This document shows positions 1 to 8,870 of a stretch of 64,000 nucleotides of DNA, piece after piece. Under the pieces are notes generated by a model. It ran no database searches. It saw only the letters and a program-made list of their open reading frames with translations, and had not been told where the DNA came from. A program made the translations under genes and the position numbers. The DNA lies in the NCBI GenBank assembly GCA_035625725.1, contig DASPPB010000075.1:77712-141711 (forward strand), in the 5' to 3' direction. The stretch's first letter is position 1; each line of letters opens with the position of its first letter. Source of the stretch: GJ-E10 sp035625725 (GTDB taxonomy: Bacteria > Pseudomonadota > Gammaproteobacteria > Burkholderiales > Burkholderiaceae_F).

Positions 1-352
1 GACGCGGGGTAGCGAAGACCGCAAGCCGGGCGGCCTGCAGAGCCGCCAGCAGGTCGGTCGGCAGCTCGCGGCCGTCGGCGACGATCAGTCCGATGGGGCC
101 GCCTTCGATCAGTTCCTGGGTGAAGTGGTCACGGCGCGATATCACCATGCCCTCGATGTAGTCGGCCTCGAGGGCACCGATGACGTGAATGCGCCGCGGG
201 TGGATCAGATTCAGGTGGCCGACCAATTCGGAGGCCGGCACGCTTTGCGCCGCGGTATCAGGCAGCGGCCACAAGCTGTGCGAGTCCCCCGCGATCCAGC
301 GCAGATCCAGGGCGGCTTGATTTTCCTCGAAGAGGGAATTGAGTGTTTGCAA
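1..352 (-). CDS. hprK: HPr kinase/phosphorylase, N-terminal part (cut by window start)
   Basis: HprK phosphorylates and dephosphorylates a serine of HPr and belongs to the proteobacterial regulatory PTS. The 117 visible residues are the N-terminal domain: the segment with SELVGHLNLIHPRRIHVIG and the following EADYIEGM stretch are typical of HprK. The ATP-binding kinase domain lies outside the window. No in-frame ATG is near the N-terminus, so I place the start at a TTG at 350-352, giving a product beginning MQTLNSLFEEN. The ptsN-hpf-rpoN neighbours match the usual order in Betaproteobacteria. The identity is secure; the exact start is less so. Confidence 0.85.
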   Translation of the reverse strand, partial: MQTLNSLFEENQAALDLRWIAGDSHSLWPLPDTAAQSVPASELVGHLNLIHPRRIHVIGALEADYIEGMVISRRDHFTQELIEGGPIGLIVADGRELPTDLLAALQAARLAVFATPR

Positions 353-396
353 GGGCGAACTTCGGGGGCGGCGAACGGCTGCCAGCGCGCTTGGCC

Positions 397-867
397 TCAG
401 GCTGCAGGCCGGATCGGCTCCCAAGCGCAGATGCGGCCGCGCACGGCCGCTGGCGTCGGTTCGGTCATCAACGCCAAACGCAGCTCCCGGTCCGAGAGCA
501 TCTGGGCGAGCTCGGAGAGCACCTCCAGGTGCTCCTGCGTGGCGTTTTCCGGAACGAGCAGCGCTACCAGAAGCCCGACCGGCCGCCCATCGGGCGCGTC
601 GAAACTCACCGGCATGCTGAGCCGCACAATGGCTGCCATCGCGCGCTTGAGGCCGCGAACGCGACCATGCGGGATGGCTACGCTCTGGCCCAGGCCCGTC
701 GACCCAAGCGCCTCGCGGGCCGCAAGGCTTTCGCGGATTTTTTCGCGATCGATCCCGGTGGCAGCCGCAAATATCGTCGCGGCGGCATCCAGGGCAGCGG
801 ACTTATCGCGGGCATCGCAGTTCACCGCGATATTTGCCAGCGGAAGCAGCTTGGACAATTGGTTCAT
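397..867 (-). CDS. ptsN: PTS IIA-like nitrogen-regulatory protein PtsN (EIIA-Ntr)
   Basis: This 156-residue protein is the terminal phosphoacceptor of the nitrogen PTS (PtsP-PtsO-PtsN), which in proteobacteria affects K+ uptake and other regulatory targets. The EIIA fold is recognisable, and the phosphorylated His is His67 in SVAIPHGRV. The open frame extends 32 codons upstream, but the family begins at MNQLSKLLPL, so I use the ATG at 867. It lies between hpf and hprK, as is usual in Burkholderiales. About 170 bp separate it from hpf, enough for its own promoter, though I could not pick one. Confidence 0.93.
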   Translation of the reverse strand: MNQLSKLLPLANIAVNCDARDKSAALDAAATIFAAATGIDREKIRESLAAREALGSTGLGQSVAIPHGRVRGLKRAMAAIVRLSMPVSFDAPDGRPVGLLVALLVPENATQEHLEVLSELAQMLSDRELRLALMTEPTPAAVRGRICAWEPIRPAA

Positions 868-1037
868 CGGTACCAACCGCGCCGCCACAGGGGGCCAGTT
901 GCATCGGGCGGAAGGTCGGTGGCGCGGCAGTATACGCGCCGGCGCGCTCGCAACCCTACGCACGCCTTCGAGGCGCCGCTTCGTTGCAATTGCGCAACAG
1001 ACCGGCCCGCCGGCCGCACCGGGACGCGGGCCGCGGC

Positions 1038-1370
1038 CTAGTCGGCCTCCGAAGGCTGCTGGTGTTTGAGGGAGGCGTGCGGGTAGTTCTTTTTCATCCG
1101 ATCCTTGTGCTTGATCACCTGGCGATCGAGCTTGTCCATCAGGCAGTCGATTGCGGCATACAAATCACCATCGATCGATTCGGCGTGCAGCGCAGAGCCG
1201 CTCACGCGAATTGTGATTTCCGCCTTTTGCTGCAGTTTCTCCACCGATAGCTGCACGTCGGCGTCAATGACCTGGTCGAAATGCCGCCGGACTCTTTCGA
1301 GCTTCTCCTCCACGTATTTGCGCAGCGGCGGGGTGACTTCGAGGTGATGGCCGTGAATCGCAAGCTTCAT
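1038..1370 (-). CDS. hpf: Ribosome hibernation-promoting factor, short form
   Basis: The product is 110 residues and matches the short HPF/YfiA (sigma-54 modulation protein) family, which binds the 30S subunit in stationary phase. The N-terminus MKLAIHGHHLEVTPPLRKYV and the basic stretch near DRQVIKHKDRMKKNYP are typical. It lacks the C-terminal dimerisation domain of long HPF, so 100S ribosome formation would need a partner such as RMF. It sits 39 bp downstream of rpoN on the same strand, the classical arrangement that gave the family its old name. Confidence 0.93.
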   Translation of the reverse strand: MKLAIHGHHLEVTPPLRKYVEEKLERVRRHFDQVIDADVQLSVEKLQQKAEITIRVSGSALHAESIDGDLYAAIDCLMDKLDRQVIKHKDRMKKNYPHASLKHQQPSEAD

Positions 1371-1409
1371 GCGTCTCCCTTTCTGGATCGGGCTATCGTT
1401 GGGTCAGGC

Positions 1410-3002
1410 TCAGATTGTTTTGCGTAAGGCAGCCGTCGGAATTTGCATCAGTTCGCGGTATTTGGCCACGGTGCGGCGAGCGACGACCATGCCCTGGGCG
1501 CCGAGCAACTCGGCGAGCTTGCTGTCGGACAGAGGGTTGGTTGCGTCCTCGGCCTCAATGAGCTGCTTGATCAGCGCGCGAATCGCGGTGCTCGAGGCCT
1601 CGCCGCCGGCCTCGGTCGCCACATGGCTGCCGAAAAAGTAGCGCAGCTCGAAAACGCCAAAAGGCGTAGCCATGTATTTGTTGGAGGTCACGCGCGAGAT
1701 CGTCGATTCGTGCAGCCCCAGGGTCGTTGCGATCTCGCGCAGCACCAACGGGCGCATTGCAATGGCGCCGTAAGTAAAGAAGCGGCTCTGGCGATCGACA
1801 ATGGCCTGCGCGACGCGCTGAATCGTCTGAAAACGCTGTCGCAAATTGCGAATCAGCCAGCGCGCCTCCTGCAGCCGGCTCGACCACTCCGGCGCCGTGG
1901 CGCCCGGCTCGGCACCCGCCGAATTCGCCCGCAGCCGGTCCTCCCCGGATTTGGCGCTCGTCGCGGCCTGCTTGCCGCTTTCGGTTTTCAAGATCGCAGC
2001 GTACGCTTGATTCACTCGCAGACGGGGTATGACATCCGGATTGAGCCGCGCCGCCCAGCGGCCAGCTACGCGTCGCACAAGGATGTCGGGAATCACGTAA
2101 TCGGGTGCCGACGAACCAAAGCCTACCCCCGGATGGGGATTGAGTCCACGAATTCGTTGGTGCGCTGCACGCAGCAGTGCGTCGTCCACGTTCAGGAGCT
2201 TTCGCAGCTTCCCGAAATCACGGGCTGCCAGCAGTGGTAAGTGCTCGCACACAATTTGTCGCGCGAGCAACAGCTCGGAGCGCTCGGCCTCTGGAGCGCT
2301 GGGTGTCAGCGCCTGCAGGCGTGCGTCGAGCTGCAGACGCATGCACTCGGCCACGTCGCGCGCCCCGACGCCTGGCGGATCAAAACTCTGCAACAGGCGC
2401 AAGGCGGTGAGCAGCTCCTCGGCGTCGACCTGCGCCTCAACACCGCAGAGTTCGAGCAATTCCTCCAGGGGCACGCCGAGGTAGCCGCTTTCGTCAACCG
2501 CGTCGATGAGCATCCGCACGAGGGTGCGGTCGCGCTCCGTGACCGCAGTCGATGCCAGCTGCAAGCGCAGGTGTTCCCGCAGGCTCGGCGGCGCCGTGGC
2601 CCAGTCCTGCGGGCGTTCGGTGGCTTCGTCGCCCGGAGGCGCCGAGCCGTGCAGCTCCAAACCCCATTGCCCGGACTCCTCGGGGGCCTCCTCCGCGCCG
2701 GCGCCGTACTCGGTGTCCTCGGAGGCGGAGGCTTCGGGGCCCTCGGAGCCCGTCTCGCCGTGCGCCGGCGAGGACGGTTCGGCCGCCGTGGTCGTTACGA
2801 CGGATCCTTGGCTGCTCAGTCGCAGGTGATTGCCCAGCGGATCGTCCTCGCGCTCCAGGAGCGGGTTCTCGCGCAGGGCCTGCTCGACTTCCTCGTTGAG
2901 CTCCAGGCTCGAGAGCTGCAGCAGGCGAATGGACTGCTGCAGCTGCGGCGTCAACGCCAGCTGCTGCGACAAACGTAGATGGACGCCCGGCTTCAAGCTC
3001 AC
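1410..3002 (-). CDS. rpoN: RNA polymerase sigma-54 factor RpoN
   Basis: This 530-residue protein directs RNA polymerase to -24/-12 promoters and needs AAA+ activators. Region I (residues about 5-53) is Gln/Leu rich (LRLSQQLALTPQLQQSIRLL). An acidic linker follows at about 54-120, then the core-binding region and a HTH near LREIATTLGLHESTISRV. The RpoN box ARRTVAKYRELMQIP lies at residues 508-522. It belongs to the lpt-rpoN-hpf-ptsN block. A strong candidate target promoter lies in this same window at 6722-6737. Confidence 0.96.
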   Translation of the reverse strand: MSLKPGVHLRLSQQLALTPQLQQSIRLLQLSSLELNEEVEQALRENPLLEREDDPLGNHLRLSSQGSVVTTTAAEPSSPAHGETGSEGPEASASEDTEYGAGAEEAPEESGQWGLELHGSAPPGDEATERPQDWATAPPSLREHLRLQLASTAVTERDRTLVRMLIDAVDESGYLGVPLEELLELCGVEAQVDAEELLTALRLLQSFDPPGVGARDVAECMRLQLDARLQALTPSAPEAERSELLLARQIVCEHLPLLAARDFGKLRKLLNVDDALLRAAHQRIRGLNPHPGVGFGSSAPDYVIPDILVRRVAGRWAARLNPDVIPRLRVNQAYAAILKTESGKQAATSAKSGEDRLRANSAGAEPGATAPEWSSRLQEARWLIRNLRQRFQTIQRVAQAIVDRQSRFFTYGAIAMRPLVLREIATTLGLHESTISRVTSNKYMATPFGVFELRYFFGSHVATEAGGEASSTAIRALIKQLIEAEDATNPLSDSKLAELLGAQGMVVARRTVAKYRELMQIPTAALRKTI

Positions 3003-3062
3003 AGCCGGGGCGGGCGCAAAGCGCCGTAGGGCAAAAGGTTGTGGCAGCCCGACATCCGAGGC

Positions 3063-3884
3063 CTACATCCGGAAGTGATCGCCCAGATAGACGCGCCGCA
3101 CCGATGGATTCTCTACGATGTCCTCGGGTCGGCCCGCCGCCAGCACCTGACCTTCGTTGATGATGTAGGCGTGGTCGCAGATACCCAGCGTCTCGCGCAC
3201 GTTGTGATCGGTCACGAGCACGCCGATGCCGCGCTGCTTCAGAAACCGCACGATGCGCTGGATCTCGATGACCGCGATCGGGTCGACACCGGCGAACGGT
3301 TCGTCGAGCAAGATGAACCGCGGGCGCGCTGCCAGCGCGCGCGCGATCTCCACCCGGCGGCGCTCGCCGCCCGAGAGGCTCAGCGCCGGGTTGGTGCGGA
3401 TCTCGCGGATCTGCAAATCACCCAAAAGCTCCTGCAGACGCGCCTCGATGACCGACGCCGAGAGCTCGGAACCCTGTTCGTCGACCTGCAGCTCGAGCAC
3501 CGCTCGAATGTTTTCCTCCACGGTGAGGCGACGGAACACGGACGCCTCCTGCGGCAGGTAGGAAAGCCCCATGCGCGCGCGCCGATGGATCGGCAGGTGC
3601 GCAATCGAGCGTCCATCCAGAGTGATCGAACCCGAATCCAGCGGGACCAGGCCCACGACCATATAAAAGCAGGTGGTCTTGCCCGCGCCGTTGGGTCCAA
3701 GCAGTCCGACGACCGTGCCCGATTCCACCGAGAGCGAAACATCCCGGACGACCTGCCGGCCGCCATAGCGCTTGGCCAGGTTCTCCACCACGAGCTCGGC
3801 GCGCGCAACCGAACGGTTTTCCCCCTCCGGGCCACGCGGCTCCTGCAGCGCAAGGGGCTGCAGCGGCGAATCCGGCGCGCTCAC
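3063..3884 (-). CDS. lptB: LPS export ABC transporter ATP-binding protein LptB
   Basis: LptB is the cytoplasmic ATPase of the LptB2FGC complex, which extracts LPS from the inner membrane. All ABC motifs are visible: Walker A GPNGAGKTT (63-71), Q-loop LPQEAS, signature LSGGERRR, Walker B ILLDEPFAGVDP and H-loop TDHNVRET. At 273 residues it carries roughly 28 extra N-terminal residues compared with Escherichia coli LptB. The ATG at 3884 overlaps the lptA stop as ATGA, which supports this start and implies translational coupling. Confidence 0.95.
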   Translation of the reverse strand: MSAPDSPLQPLALQEPRGPEGENRSVARAELVVENLAKRYGGRQVVRDVSLSVESGTVVGLLGPNGAGKTTCFYMVVGLVPLDSGSITLDGRSIAHLPIHRRARMGLSYLPQEASVFRRLTVEENIRAVLELQVDEQGSELSASVIEARLQELLGDLQIREIRTNPALSLSGGERRRVEIARALAARPRFILLDEPFAGVDPIAVIEIQRIVRFLKQRGIGVLVTDHNVRETLGICDHAYIINEGQVLAAGRPEDIVENPSVRRVYLGDHFRM

Positions 3885-4522
3885 TGCCCCTCCTCGGGTA
3901 GTGTCCGATCGGTCTTGAGCGACGTGGGCGGCGGCGCCGCGGTCTTTGGCGCCGGAGCGGGCGCCGTGCTCGTAGGGGCGATGCGGATGTGGACCCGGCC
4001 CGTCGGGCTCTCCACGTTGCGCCCGTCGACGTCGTAGGTGGAATGGCGCGCGTCGTAGACGATGCGCGCGCCACTGAGCTCATCGCGCAGTTCGTCGTTT
4101 TCGAAGCGCTTGACGAGCGCACGCCGATACAGATACACGCGGTCGCTGCGGTCGTCGTATTCGATGCGCTCGGCAAAGGCATCGAGCGTCGACTCCACGC
4201 CCTCGCGCACGGGATCGGCCCGTTCGTGAAACGTGGCCAGCTCGTCGGGCGCCGCGGTCACGACGTAATACTGATAGCCCTTTTCGTCCTGACGGTGCTC
4301 CATCCGCTCGCCGGTCAAGCGCATCGTGCCTTTGATGAGCACGACGTGTCCGGTCAGCACCTGCACCTGGTGCAGGTCATCGAGCATCGAGTGATCGGCC
4401 GTCACGTTGGCATCTTTGTCGCGGTCCGCGCGTTCGGCCCACGCGGGTGCGGCGAGCAGCACGCACGCCACCGAGGCGGCCTGCAGGCCCCGGGCGCACG
4501 CCCAGAACCGGCGCCCCTTCAC
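3881..4522 (-). CDS. lptA: Periplasmic LPS-transport bridge protein LptA
   Basis: LptA forms the periplasmic beta-jellyroll bridge that carries LPS from LptC to LptD. The 213-residue precursor has a Sec signal peptide ending AAPAWA after residue 29. The OstA-like region follows, with the VTADHSMLDDLHQVQVLTG stretch where the jellyroll begins. A Pro/Ala/Thr-rich tail of about 35 residues at the C-terminus is not part of the core fold. The gene overlaps lptC upstream and lptB downstream by ATGA junctions. Confidence 0.92.
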   Translation of the reverse strand: MKGRRFWACARGLQAASVACVLLAAPAWAERADRDKDANVTADHSMLDDLHQVQVLTGHVVLIKGTMRLTGERMEHRQDEKGYQYYVVTAAPDELATFHERADPVREGVESTLDAFAERIEYDDRSDRVYLYRRALVKRFENDELRDELSGARIVYDARHSTYDVDGRNVESPTGRVHIRIAPTSTAPAPAPKTAAPPPTSLKTDRTLPEEGQ

Positions 4523-5094
4523 GGGCTCCTCCGCGGCGGAAAGGTGGCTACGACGTCGGAGAGCAGTTCGACGCGCCGGGCGATATTGTCAAAATCCATA
4601 CCGCGCGCATTGATCACGGATGCGCCGCTTTGCAGGCGTACCGGGTCGTCGGTCCAGAAGTGGTCTTCATCGGGGATTGCCGAGAGGTCCTCGGTTTCCA
4701 TGCGCATTGCTTCCCGGTCGGGCGCAGCCGCCCGCGTAATGACGACGTTGCCGCTCATTTGAACGGTCTGCGCATTGTTGCTCGCGTGCGCCTGCAGCGC
4801 CGTGGCTTCGACCTGCGGTTGGTCCGCCCGCAAACTCAGGATGCGCGGATTGTCCAGATCGACATCGTCGCTGTTGCCGAAGTGCGTCATGCGGTCGGCA
4901 AAGAGCCGATAGCGCGCGCGCCCCAGGGAATCGAATCCTGTGAGGGCGATGTTTTGCGCAAAAAAGTCCACCGCACCGATGCGCCCGGTCTGCACACCGG
5001 GGGTCAAGCGCAACGTCTGCGAGTACCAGTAGCTCGTAGCCAAAACGGCGGCCACGAGCACGATGGCAAACCACGACGCCGCACGCTCAGCCAC
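4519..5094 (-). CDS. lptC: LPS export protein LptC
   Basis: LptC is the bitopic inner-membrane protein that passes LPS from LptB2FG to LptA. I use a GTG start at 5092-5094, giving 191 residues with one membrane segment at about residues 7-25 (SWFAIVLVAAVLATSYW) and a periplasmic jellyroll domain. The longer open frame upstream would run deep into kdsC and add non-conserved Arg/Cys-rich sequence. With this start the gene overlaps the end of kdsC by 8 bp, and its own stop overlaps the lptA start. Confidence 0.88.
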   Translation of the reverse strand: MAERAASWFAIVLVAAVLATSYWYSQTLRLTPGVQTGRIGAVDFFAQNIALTGFDSLGRARYRLFADRMTHFGNSDDVDLDNPRILSLRADQPQVEATALQAHASNNAQTVQMSGNVVITRAAAPDREAMRMETEDLSAIPDEDHFWTDDPVRLQSGASVINARGMDFDNIARRVELLSDVVATFPPRRSP

Positions 5095-5653
5095 GGGCGA
5101 GCTCCGAAGCGGCGGCCTGCCGGGCGCCGCGCAGCAACGCGTCAAAGTGTCCCTGCGCGCGCAGAAGCAGCCGCGCCAAGTCGCGCACCGCCCCTCGGCC
5201 GCCGGGCGAGGGCGCAACCCAATGCACGCAACGCTTGACCTCCTCGGGCGCGTCGGCCACGGTCGCGGCGAGGCCCACGCAAGCCAGCGCGGGCAGATCC
5301 GGCCAGTCGTCCCCCATGTACGCGCACTCGCGCTGGCTTAGCCCCGCCTCGGAGAGCAGGCGCTGCAGGCACGCGTGCTTGTCGCGCTGCCCCTGGCGCA
5401 CCGTGCCGATGCCCAGGTCACGCGCACGCGCGGAGACGATACGCGAGCTGCGCCCCGTGACGATTGCAACCTCGATGCCAACATCGCGCAGCAGCCGGAT
5501 TCCCAGACCGTCGCGCACGTCAAAGGCCTTGAGCGCCTCCCCGCGGACCCCGAAATACAGCCGCCCGTCGGTGAGCACTCCGTCGACATCGAGGGCCACC
5601 AGACGCACCCGGTTGGCGCGCCGCGCCAGCGCCAAGCCGCCGAGCGAGCTCAT
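5087..5653 (-). CDS. kdsC: 3-deoxy-D-manno-octulosonate 8-phosphate phosphatase KdsC
   Basis: KdsC hydrolyses Kdo-8-phosphate to Kdo, the inner-core LPS sugar. This 188-residue HAD-superfamily protein has the nucleophile motif LDVDGVLTDG (Asp22, Asp24), motif II VTGRSS and motif III MGDDWPDLP, and no cap domain, as expected for tetrameric KdsC. I use the ATG at 5653, which overlaps the kdsD stop as ATGA. The longer frame upstream reads through kdsD in another frame and is rejected. Confidence 0.94.
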   Translation of the reverse strand: MSSLGGLALARRANRVRLVALDVDGVLTDGRLYFGVRGEALKAFDVRDGLGIRLLRDVGIEVAIVTGRSSRIVSARARDLGIGTVRQGQRDKHACLQRLLSEAGLSQRECAYMGDDWPDLPALACVGLAATVADAPEEVKRCVHWVAPSPGGRGAVRDLARLLLRAQGHFDALLRGARQAAASELARG

Positions 5654-6675
5654 CAGATCACCTTTGCCGCCATCAGATCGTGCGTGTGCAGCGCGCCCAC
5701 CAGGCGTCCTTGCGCATCGAGCACGAGCAGCTGGTTTTTTCGGTGCGCATCGAGCAACTGCGCCGCTTGCGCGGCCAGCGCATCGGCGCCGATCGTGAGC
5801 GGCGCCACGGTCATCACGTCGGCAACCACGGTTGCACGCACGTCGGCTCCGCGCTCCAGCAGGCGACGCAAATCGCCGTCGGTGAAAATCCCCGCCAGCC
5901 GGCCGTCGGACTCGACGATTGCCGTCATCCCCAGCTGCTTGCGGCTGATCTCGTGCAGCGCCTCCATGACACTGGCGCTGCGCGCAACAGTAGGAATGGC
6001 CTGGCCCGTGCGCATGATGTCGGCCACACGCATGAGCAGACGCCGGCCGAGCGCACCGCCGGGGTGAGAACGCGCGAAGTCCTGAGTGCCAAAACCGCGT
6101 GCGTCCAGGCAGGCGATGGCAAGCGCGTCGCCCAGCGCCAGCATTGCCGCCGTCGAGGAGGTCGGCGCCAGGTTCAGCGGACACGCCTCACGCTCAACGC
6201 GGCAGTCGAGGTGCACATCGGCCGCCTGGGCCAGAGGCGAGGTCTTCGAGCCGGTGACCGCGATCAGAGGCGTGCCCTCACGCTTGAAAATCGGCACGAT
6301 CGTCATGAGTTCGGGCGAGGAACCCGAATTGGAGAAGGCGAGAAAAACGTCGCCCGGCGTGACCATTCCCAGATCCCCGTGCGCCGCCTCGGCGGCGTGC
6401 ACGAACATCGCCGGTGTTCCGGTCGATGCGAGCGTCGAGGCGACCTTGCGCCCGATGTGTCCGCTTTTGCCGATCCCACTGACAACGACCCGCCCGCGGC
6501 AGTCGAGCAGCAGATCGACGGCGTGCAAAAACGCGCCGTCCAGACGCGCGCCCAGGGCGGCGATGGCCTGCGCTTCGACCTCGATGACCGCGCGCGCGAG
6601 CGCCAACGCCGACTCGCCGGCTCGAGGGCGGCGTCGGGTCGTGGCCACGTATGGGGTCGCGGGTGCCTTGTTCAT
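5653..6675 (-). CDS. kdsD: D-arabinose 5-phosphate isomerase KdsD
   Basis: KdsD converts ribulose 5-phosphate to arabinose 5-phosphate, the first step to Kdo. The 340-residue protein has an N-terminal SIS domain (GIGKSGHIGRK, SNSGSSPEL) and two C-terminal CBS domains (from about residue 215, with GIFTDGDLRR in the first). It is the first gene of the LPS block. A TATCAT hexamer on the minus strand (6702-6697) is a plausible -10 element without a clear -35 partner, placed back to back with the sigma-54 promoter of the divergent antiporter gene. Confidence 0.95.
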   Translation of the reverse strand: MNKAPATPYVATTRRRPRAGESALALARAVIEVEAQAIAALGARLDGAFLHAVDLLLDCRGRVVVSGIGKSGHIGRKVASTLASTGTPAMFVHAAEAAHGDLGMVTPGDVFLAFSNSGSSPELMTIVPIFKREGTPLIAVTGSKTSPLAQAADVHLDCRVEREACPLNLAPTSSTAAMLALGDALAIACLDARGFGTQDFARSHPGGALGRRLLMRVADIMRTGQAIPTVARSASVMEALHEISRKQLGMTAIVESDGRLAGIFTDGDLRRLLERGADVRATVVADVMTVAPLTIGADALAAQAAQLLDAHRKNQLLVLDAQGRLVGALHTHDLMAAKVI

Positions 6676-6721
6676 TGCTGCGGTAGCAGGCCGTCGATGA
6701 TACTCTCGGGGTGCTCAAAGC

Positions 6722-6737
6722 TGGCACGGGAATTGCT
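6722..6737 (+). promoter_or_regulatory. Candidate sigma-54 (-24/-12) promoter of the CPA2 antiporter gene
   Basis: TGGCACG GGAA TTGCT matches the TGGCAC-N5-TTGC consensus at every key base. The GG (6723-6724) and GC (6735-6736) are 12 bp apart, as sigma-54 requires. Transcription would begin near 6749, about 60 nt before the ATG at 6808. No upstream activator site could be identified. Confidence 0.7.
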
Positions 6738-6807
6738 CATCCATGCGGCAATTGCGGGTCGCGGCCCTTGCCACGTTCCCGACGCCGCCCCTGGCCCCCC
6801 ATCGCCG

Positions 6808-8793
6808 ATGCCGACCGCGCTTGAACTCACGCTGCTGCTGCTTGCCGCCTCGGTCGTGGGGGTGGCTGCGGTGCGTCTGTTTGAACAGCCTCCCGTGCTG
6901 GGCTACCTGATCGTCGGCATCGCCATCGGCCCGCACGCTCTGGCGTTGGCACCCGACACGGCCGAAACGCGCCACCTGGCGCAGCTCGGGATCGTCTTTC
7001 TCATGTTCTCCGTGGGTCTGGAGTTCTCGCTTGCGCGCCTGCGCAGCATGCGCAGCATTGCGCTGGGCCTGGGAGTCACCCAGGTCTTGACCACGGTGGC
7101 CGCCGTCTTGGCCGCCGGTGCGCTCGTCGGCCCCTACCTGGGCGTGAGTCTGCCTGGGGCCTTTGCGCTGGGCGCAGCGCTGGCCATGTCATCGACCGCC
7201 ATCCTGATGAAAATGCTCGTCGAGCGCCTCGAGCTCGACACCGAGCACGGACGGCGCATCGTCGGGGTCTTGCTGCTGCAGGACCTTGCGGTCGTGCCTT
7301 TGCTAGTCATCGTACCGTCCCTTTCCTCACCCACGGCGCAGTTGGGCGCGGCGGTGCTGGTTGCCGGCGCGAAGGCCGCCGCCTTGCTCGCGGTCTTGCT
7401 GCTGGGGGGTCGCTGGCTGCTCCACGGTTGGTTTCACCTGGTCGCCAAGCGCCGCTCGCAGGAGCTGTTCATGCTCAACTTGCTGCTGCTCACGCTCGGG
7501 CTGGCCTGGCTGGCCGAGCAGATGGGGCTTTCGCCGGCGCTGGGCGCATTCATCGCGGGCATGCTGCTGTCGGAGACGGAGTACCGCCACTACGTGGAGG
7601 AGGACGTCAAGCCGTTTCGCGAGGTCCTCTTGGGTCTGTTTTTCGTGACCATTGGCATGGCGCTGGACCTGCGCGTCGTGCTGGCGCAGCTGCCCTGGGT
7701 CCTCGCGGCGCTGCTCGTGGCGGTGGGCTTTCGCTTCGCGCTCACGCTGGGCTTGGCGCGCTACTTCGGCGCCGGTCCCGGCACCGCGATCAAGACCGCA
7801 CTGCCCTTGGCCGCCGCGGGCGAGTTTGGCTTCGTCCTCATCAACTTGGCGGCCGACCACGAGCTGTTGACCGCCTCGCTGCAGCAGGTGGTCCTGGCCG
7901 CGATGCTGCTCTCGATGTTGGCCACGCCCTTTTTGCTCGCCAGCGGAGCGCGCCTGGCGCTGCGCTTTGGTGGCTCCGAGTGGATGCTGCGGGCCGTGGA
8001 GCTGCATCGCATCGCCGCGCGCACGATGTCCACGGAGCGCCACGTCGTCATCTGCGGCTACGGCCGAAGCGGCCAGCACCTTGCCAAGATGCTCGAGCAA
8101 GAAAACATTGGCTACGTGGCCCTGGACCTGGATCCGGACCGCGTTCGCGAGGCGGCGGCGGCGGGCCACGCGGTCGTCTACGGCGACGCGATGCGTCGCG
8201 AGACGCTCATGGCTGCCGGCATCACACGCGCGGCCGCGGTCGTCGTGAGCTTTAGCGACGTGCGGGCCGCGCTGCGCGTGATCGCGTTTGCGCACGAACT
8301 CAATCCTCACATCCCCGTCATCGTGCGCACGCAAGACGATGCCGATCTGGACCGCTTGCTTGCTGCGGGCGCAACCGAAGTTGTGCCAGAGGTTTTTGAA
8401 GGCAGTCTCATGCTCGGTTCTCACGCACTGGTGCTGCTGGGGGTGCCACTGGCACGGGTGATCCGGCGCGTGCGCGACGCGCGCGATTCGCGCTACCGGC
8501 TGCTGCGCGGCTATTTTCATGGCGCCGACGACACGCAAGACGGTCTGGCCGAACCCGATCAGGTGCGCCTGCACACCATCGTGCTGGCTGAGGACGCGCC
8601 GGCGGTCGGCCGTAGCCTCGAGGAGCTGGACTTGCGCGCCACGGGCGTGGAGGTCACCGCGGTTCGGCGGCGCGGCATCGTGGGGGACAATCCCAGCGGG
8701 GATCTGGTCTTGCAGCCGGGCGATGTCGTCGTCTTGCGCGGCACCGTCGACGCGCTCGAAGCCGGCGAACAGCGGCTGCTGCTGTCGGCCTAG
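6808..8793 (+). CDS. CPA2-family monovalent cation:proton antiporter with RCK domains (KefB/YbaL type)
   Basis: The 661-residue product has an N-terminal Na+/H+ exchanger domain of about 12 membrane segments (residues 1 to about 385). A TrkA-N (RCK) NAD-binding domain begins at residue 412 (HVVICGYGRSGQHLA), and a TrkA-C domain occupies about residues 575-660. It probably exports K+ in exchange for protons under nucleotide control. I start at the ATG at 6808, just before the first membrane segment; the frame is open far upstream, but that part is antisense to kdsD. Divergent from kdsD and preceded by a sigma-54 promoter motif. KefB, KefC and YbaL cannot be told apart from sequence alone. Confidence 0.9.
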   Translation: MPTALELTLLLLAASVVGVAAVRLFEQPPVLGYLIVGIAIGPHALALAPDTAETRHLAQLGIVFLMFSVGLEFSLARLRSMRSIALGLGVTQVLTTVAAVLAAGALVGPYLGVSLPGAFALGAALAMSSTAILMKMLVERLELDTEHGRRIVGVLLLQDLAVVPLLVIVPSLSSPTAQLGAAVLVAGAKAAALLAVLLLGGRWLLHGWFHLVAKRRSQELFMLNLLLLTLGLAWLAEQMGLSPALGAFIAGMLLSETEYRHYVEEDVKPFREVLLGLFFVTIGMALDLRVVLAQLPWVLAALLVAVGFRFALTLGLARYFGAGPGTAIKTALPLAAAGEFGFVLINLAADHELLTASLQQVVLAAMLLSMLATPFLLASGARLALRFGGSEWMLRAVELHRIAARTMSTERHVVICGYGRSGQHLAKMLEQENIGYVALDLDPDRVREAAAAGHAVVYGDAMRRETLMAAGITRAAAVVVSFSDVRAALRVIAFAHELNPHIPVIVRTQDDADLDRLLAAGATEVVPEVFEGSLMLGSHALVLLGVPLARVIRRVRDARDSRYRLLRGYFHGADDTQDGLAEPDQVRLHTIVLAEDAPAVGRSLEELDLRATGVEVTAVRRRGIVGDNPSGDLVLQPGDVVVLRGTVDALEAGEQRLLLSA

Positions 8794-8870
8794 CGCTCCG
8801 CAGGCGCGATGCGGTCGATTGACCCGGGCCGCTTCGTCTGCGACGATGTGCCGAGGGGAGATCCGCCGCC

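Noticed and set aside
125..1069. Long plus-strand open frames opposite ptsN and hprK
   Set aside because: Arg/Ala-rich shadow frames caused by high GC; ptsN, hpf and hprK on the minus strand explain the sequence.
2241..2978. Plus-strand frame opposite rpoN
   Set aside because: Antisense to a clear sigma-54 gene and without any recognisable domain.
5680..6807. Upstream extension of the antiporter frame by 376 codons
   Set aside because: It runs antisense to kdsD and lacks conserved sequence; the antiporter begins at its first membrane segment.
7327..8574. 415-codon minus-strand frame opposite the antiporter
   Set aside because: Composition (Arg, Gln, His rich) is typical of antisense of membrane-protein codons.
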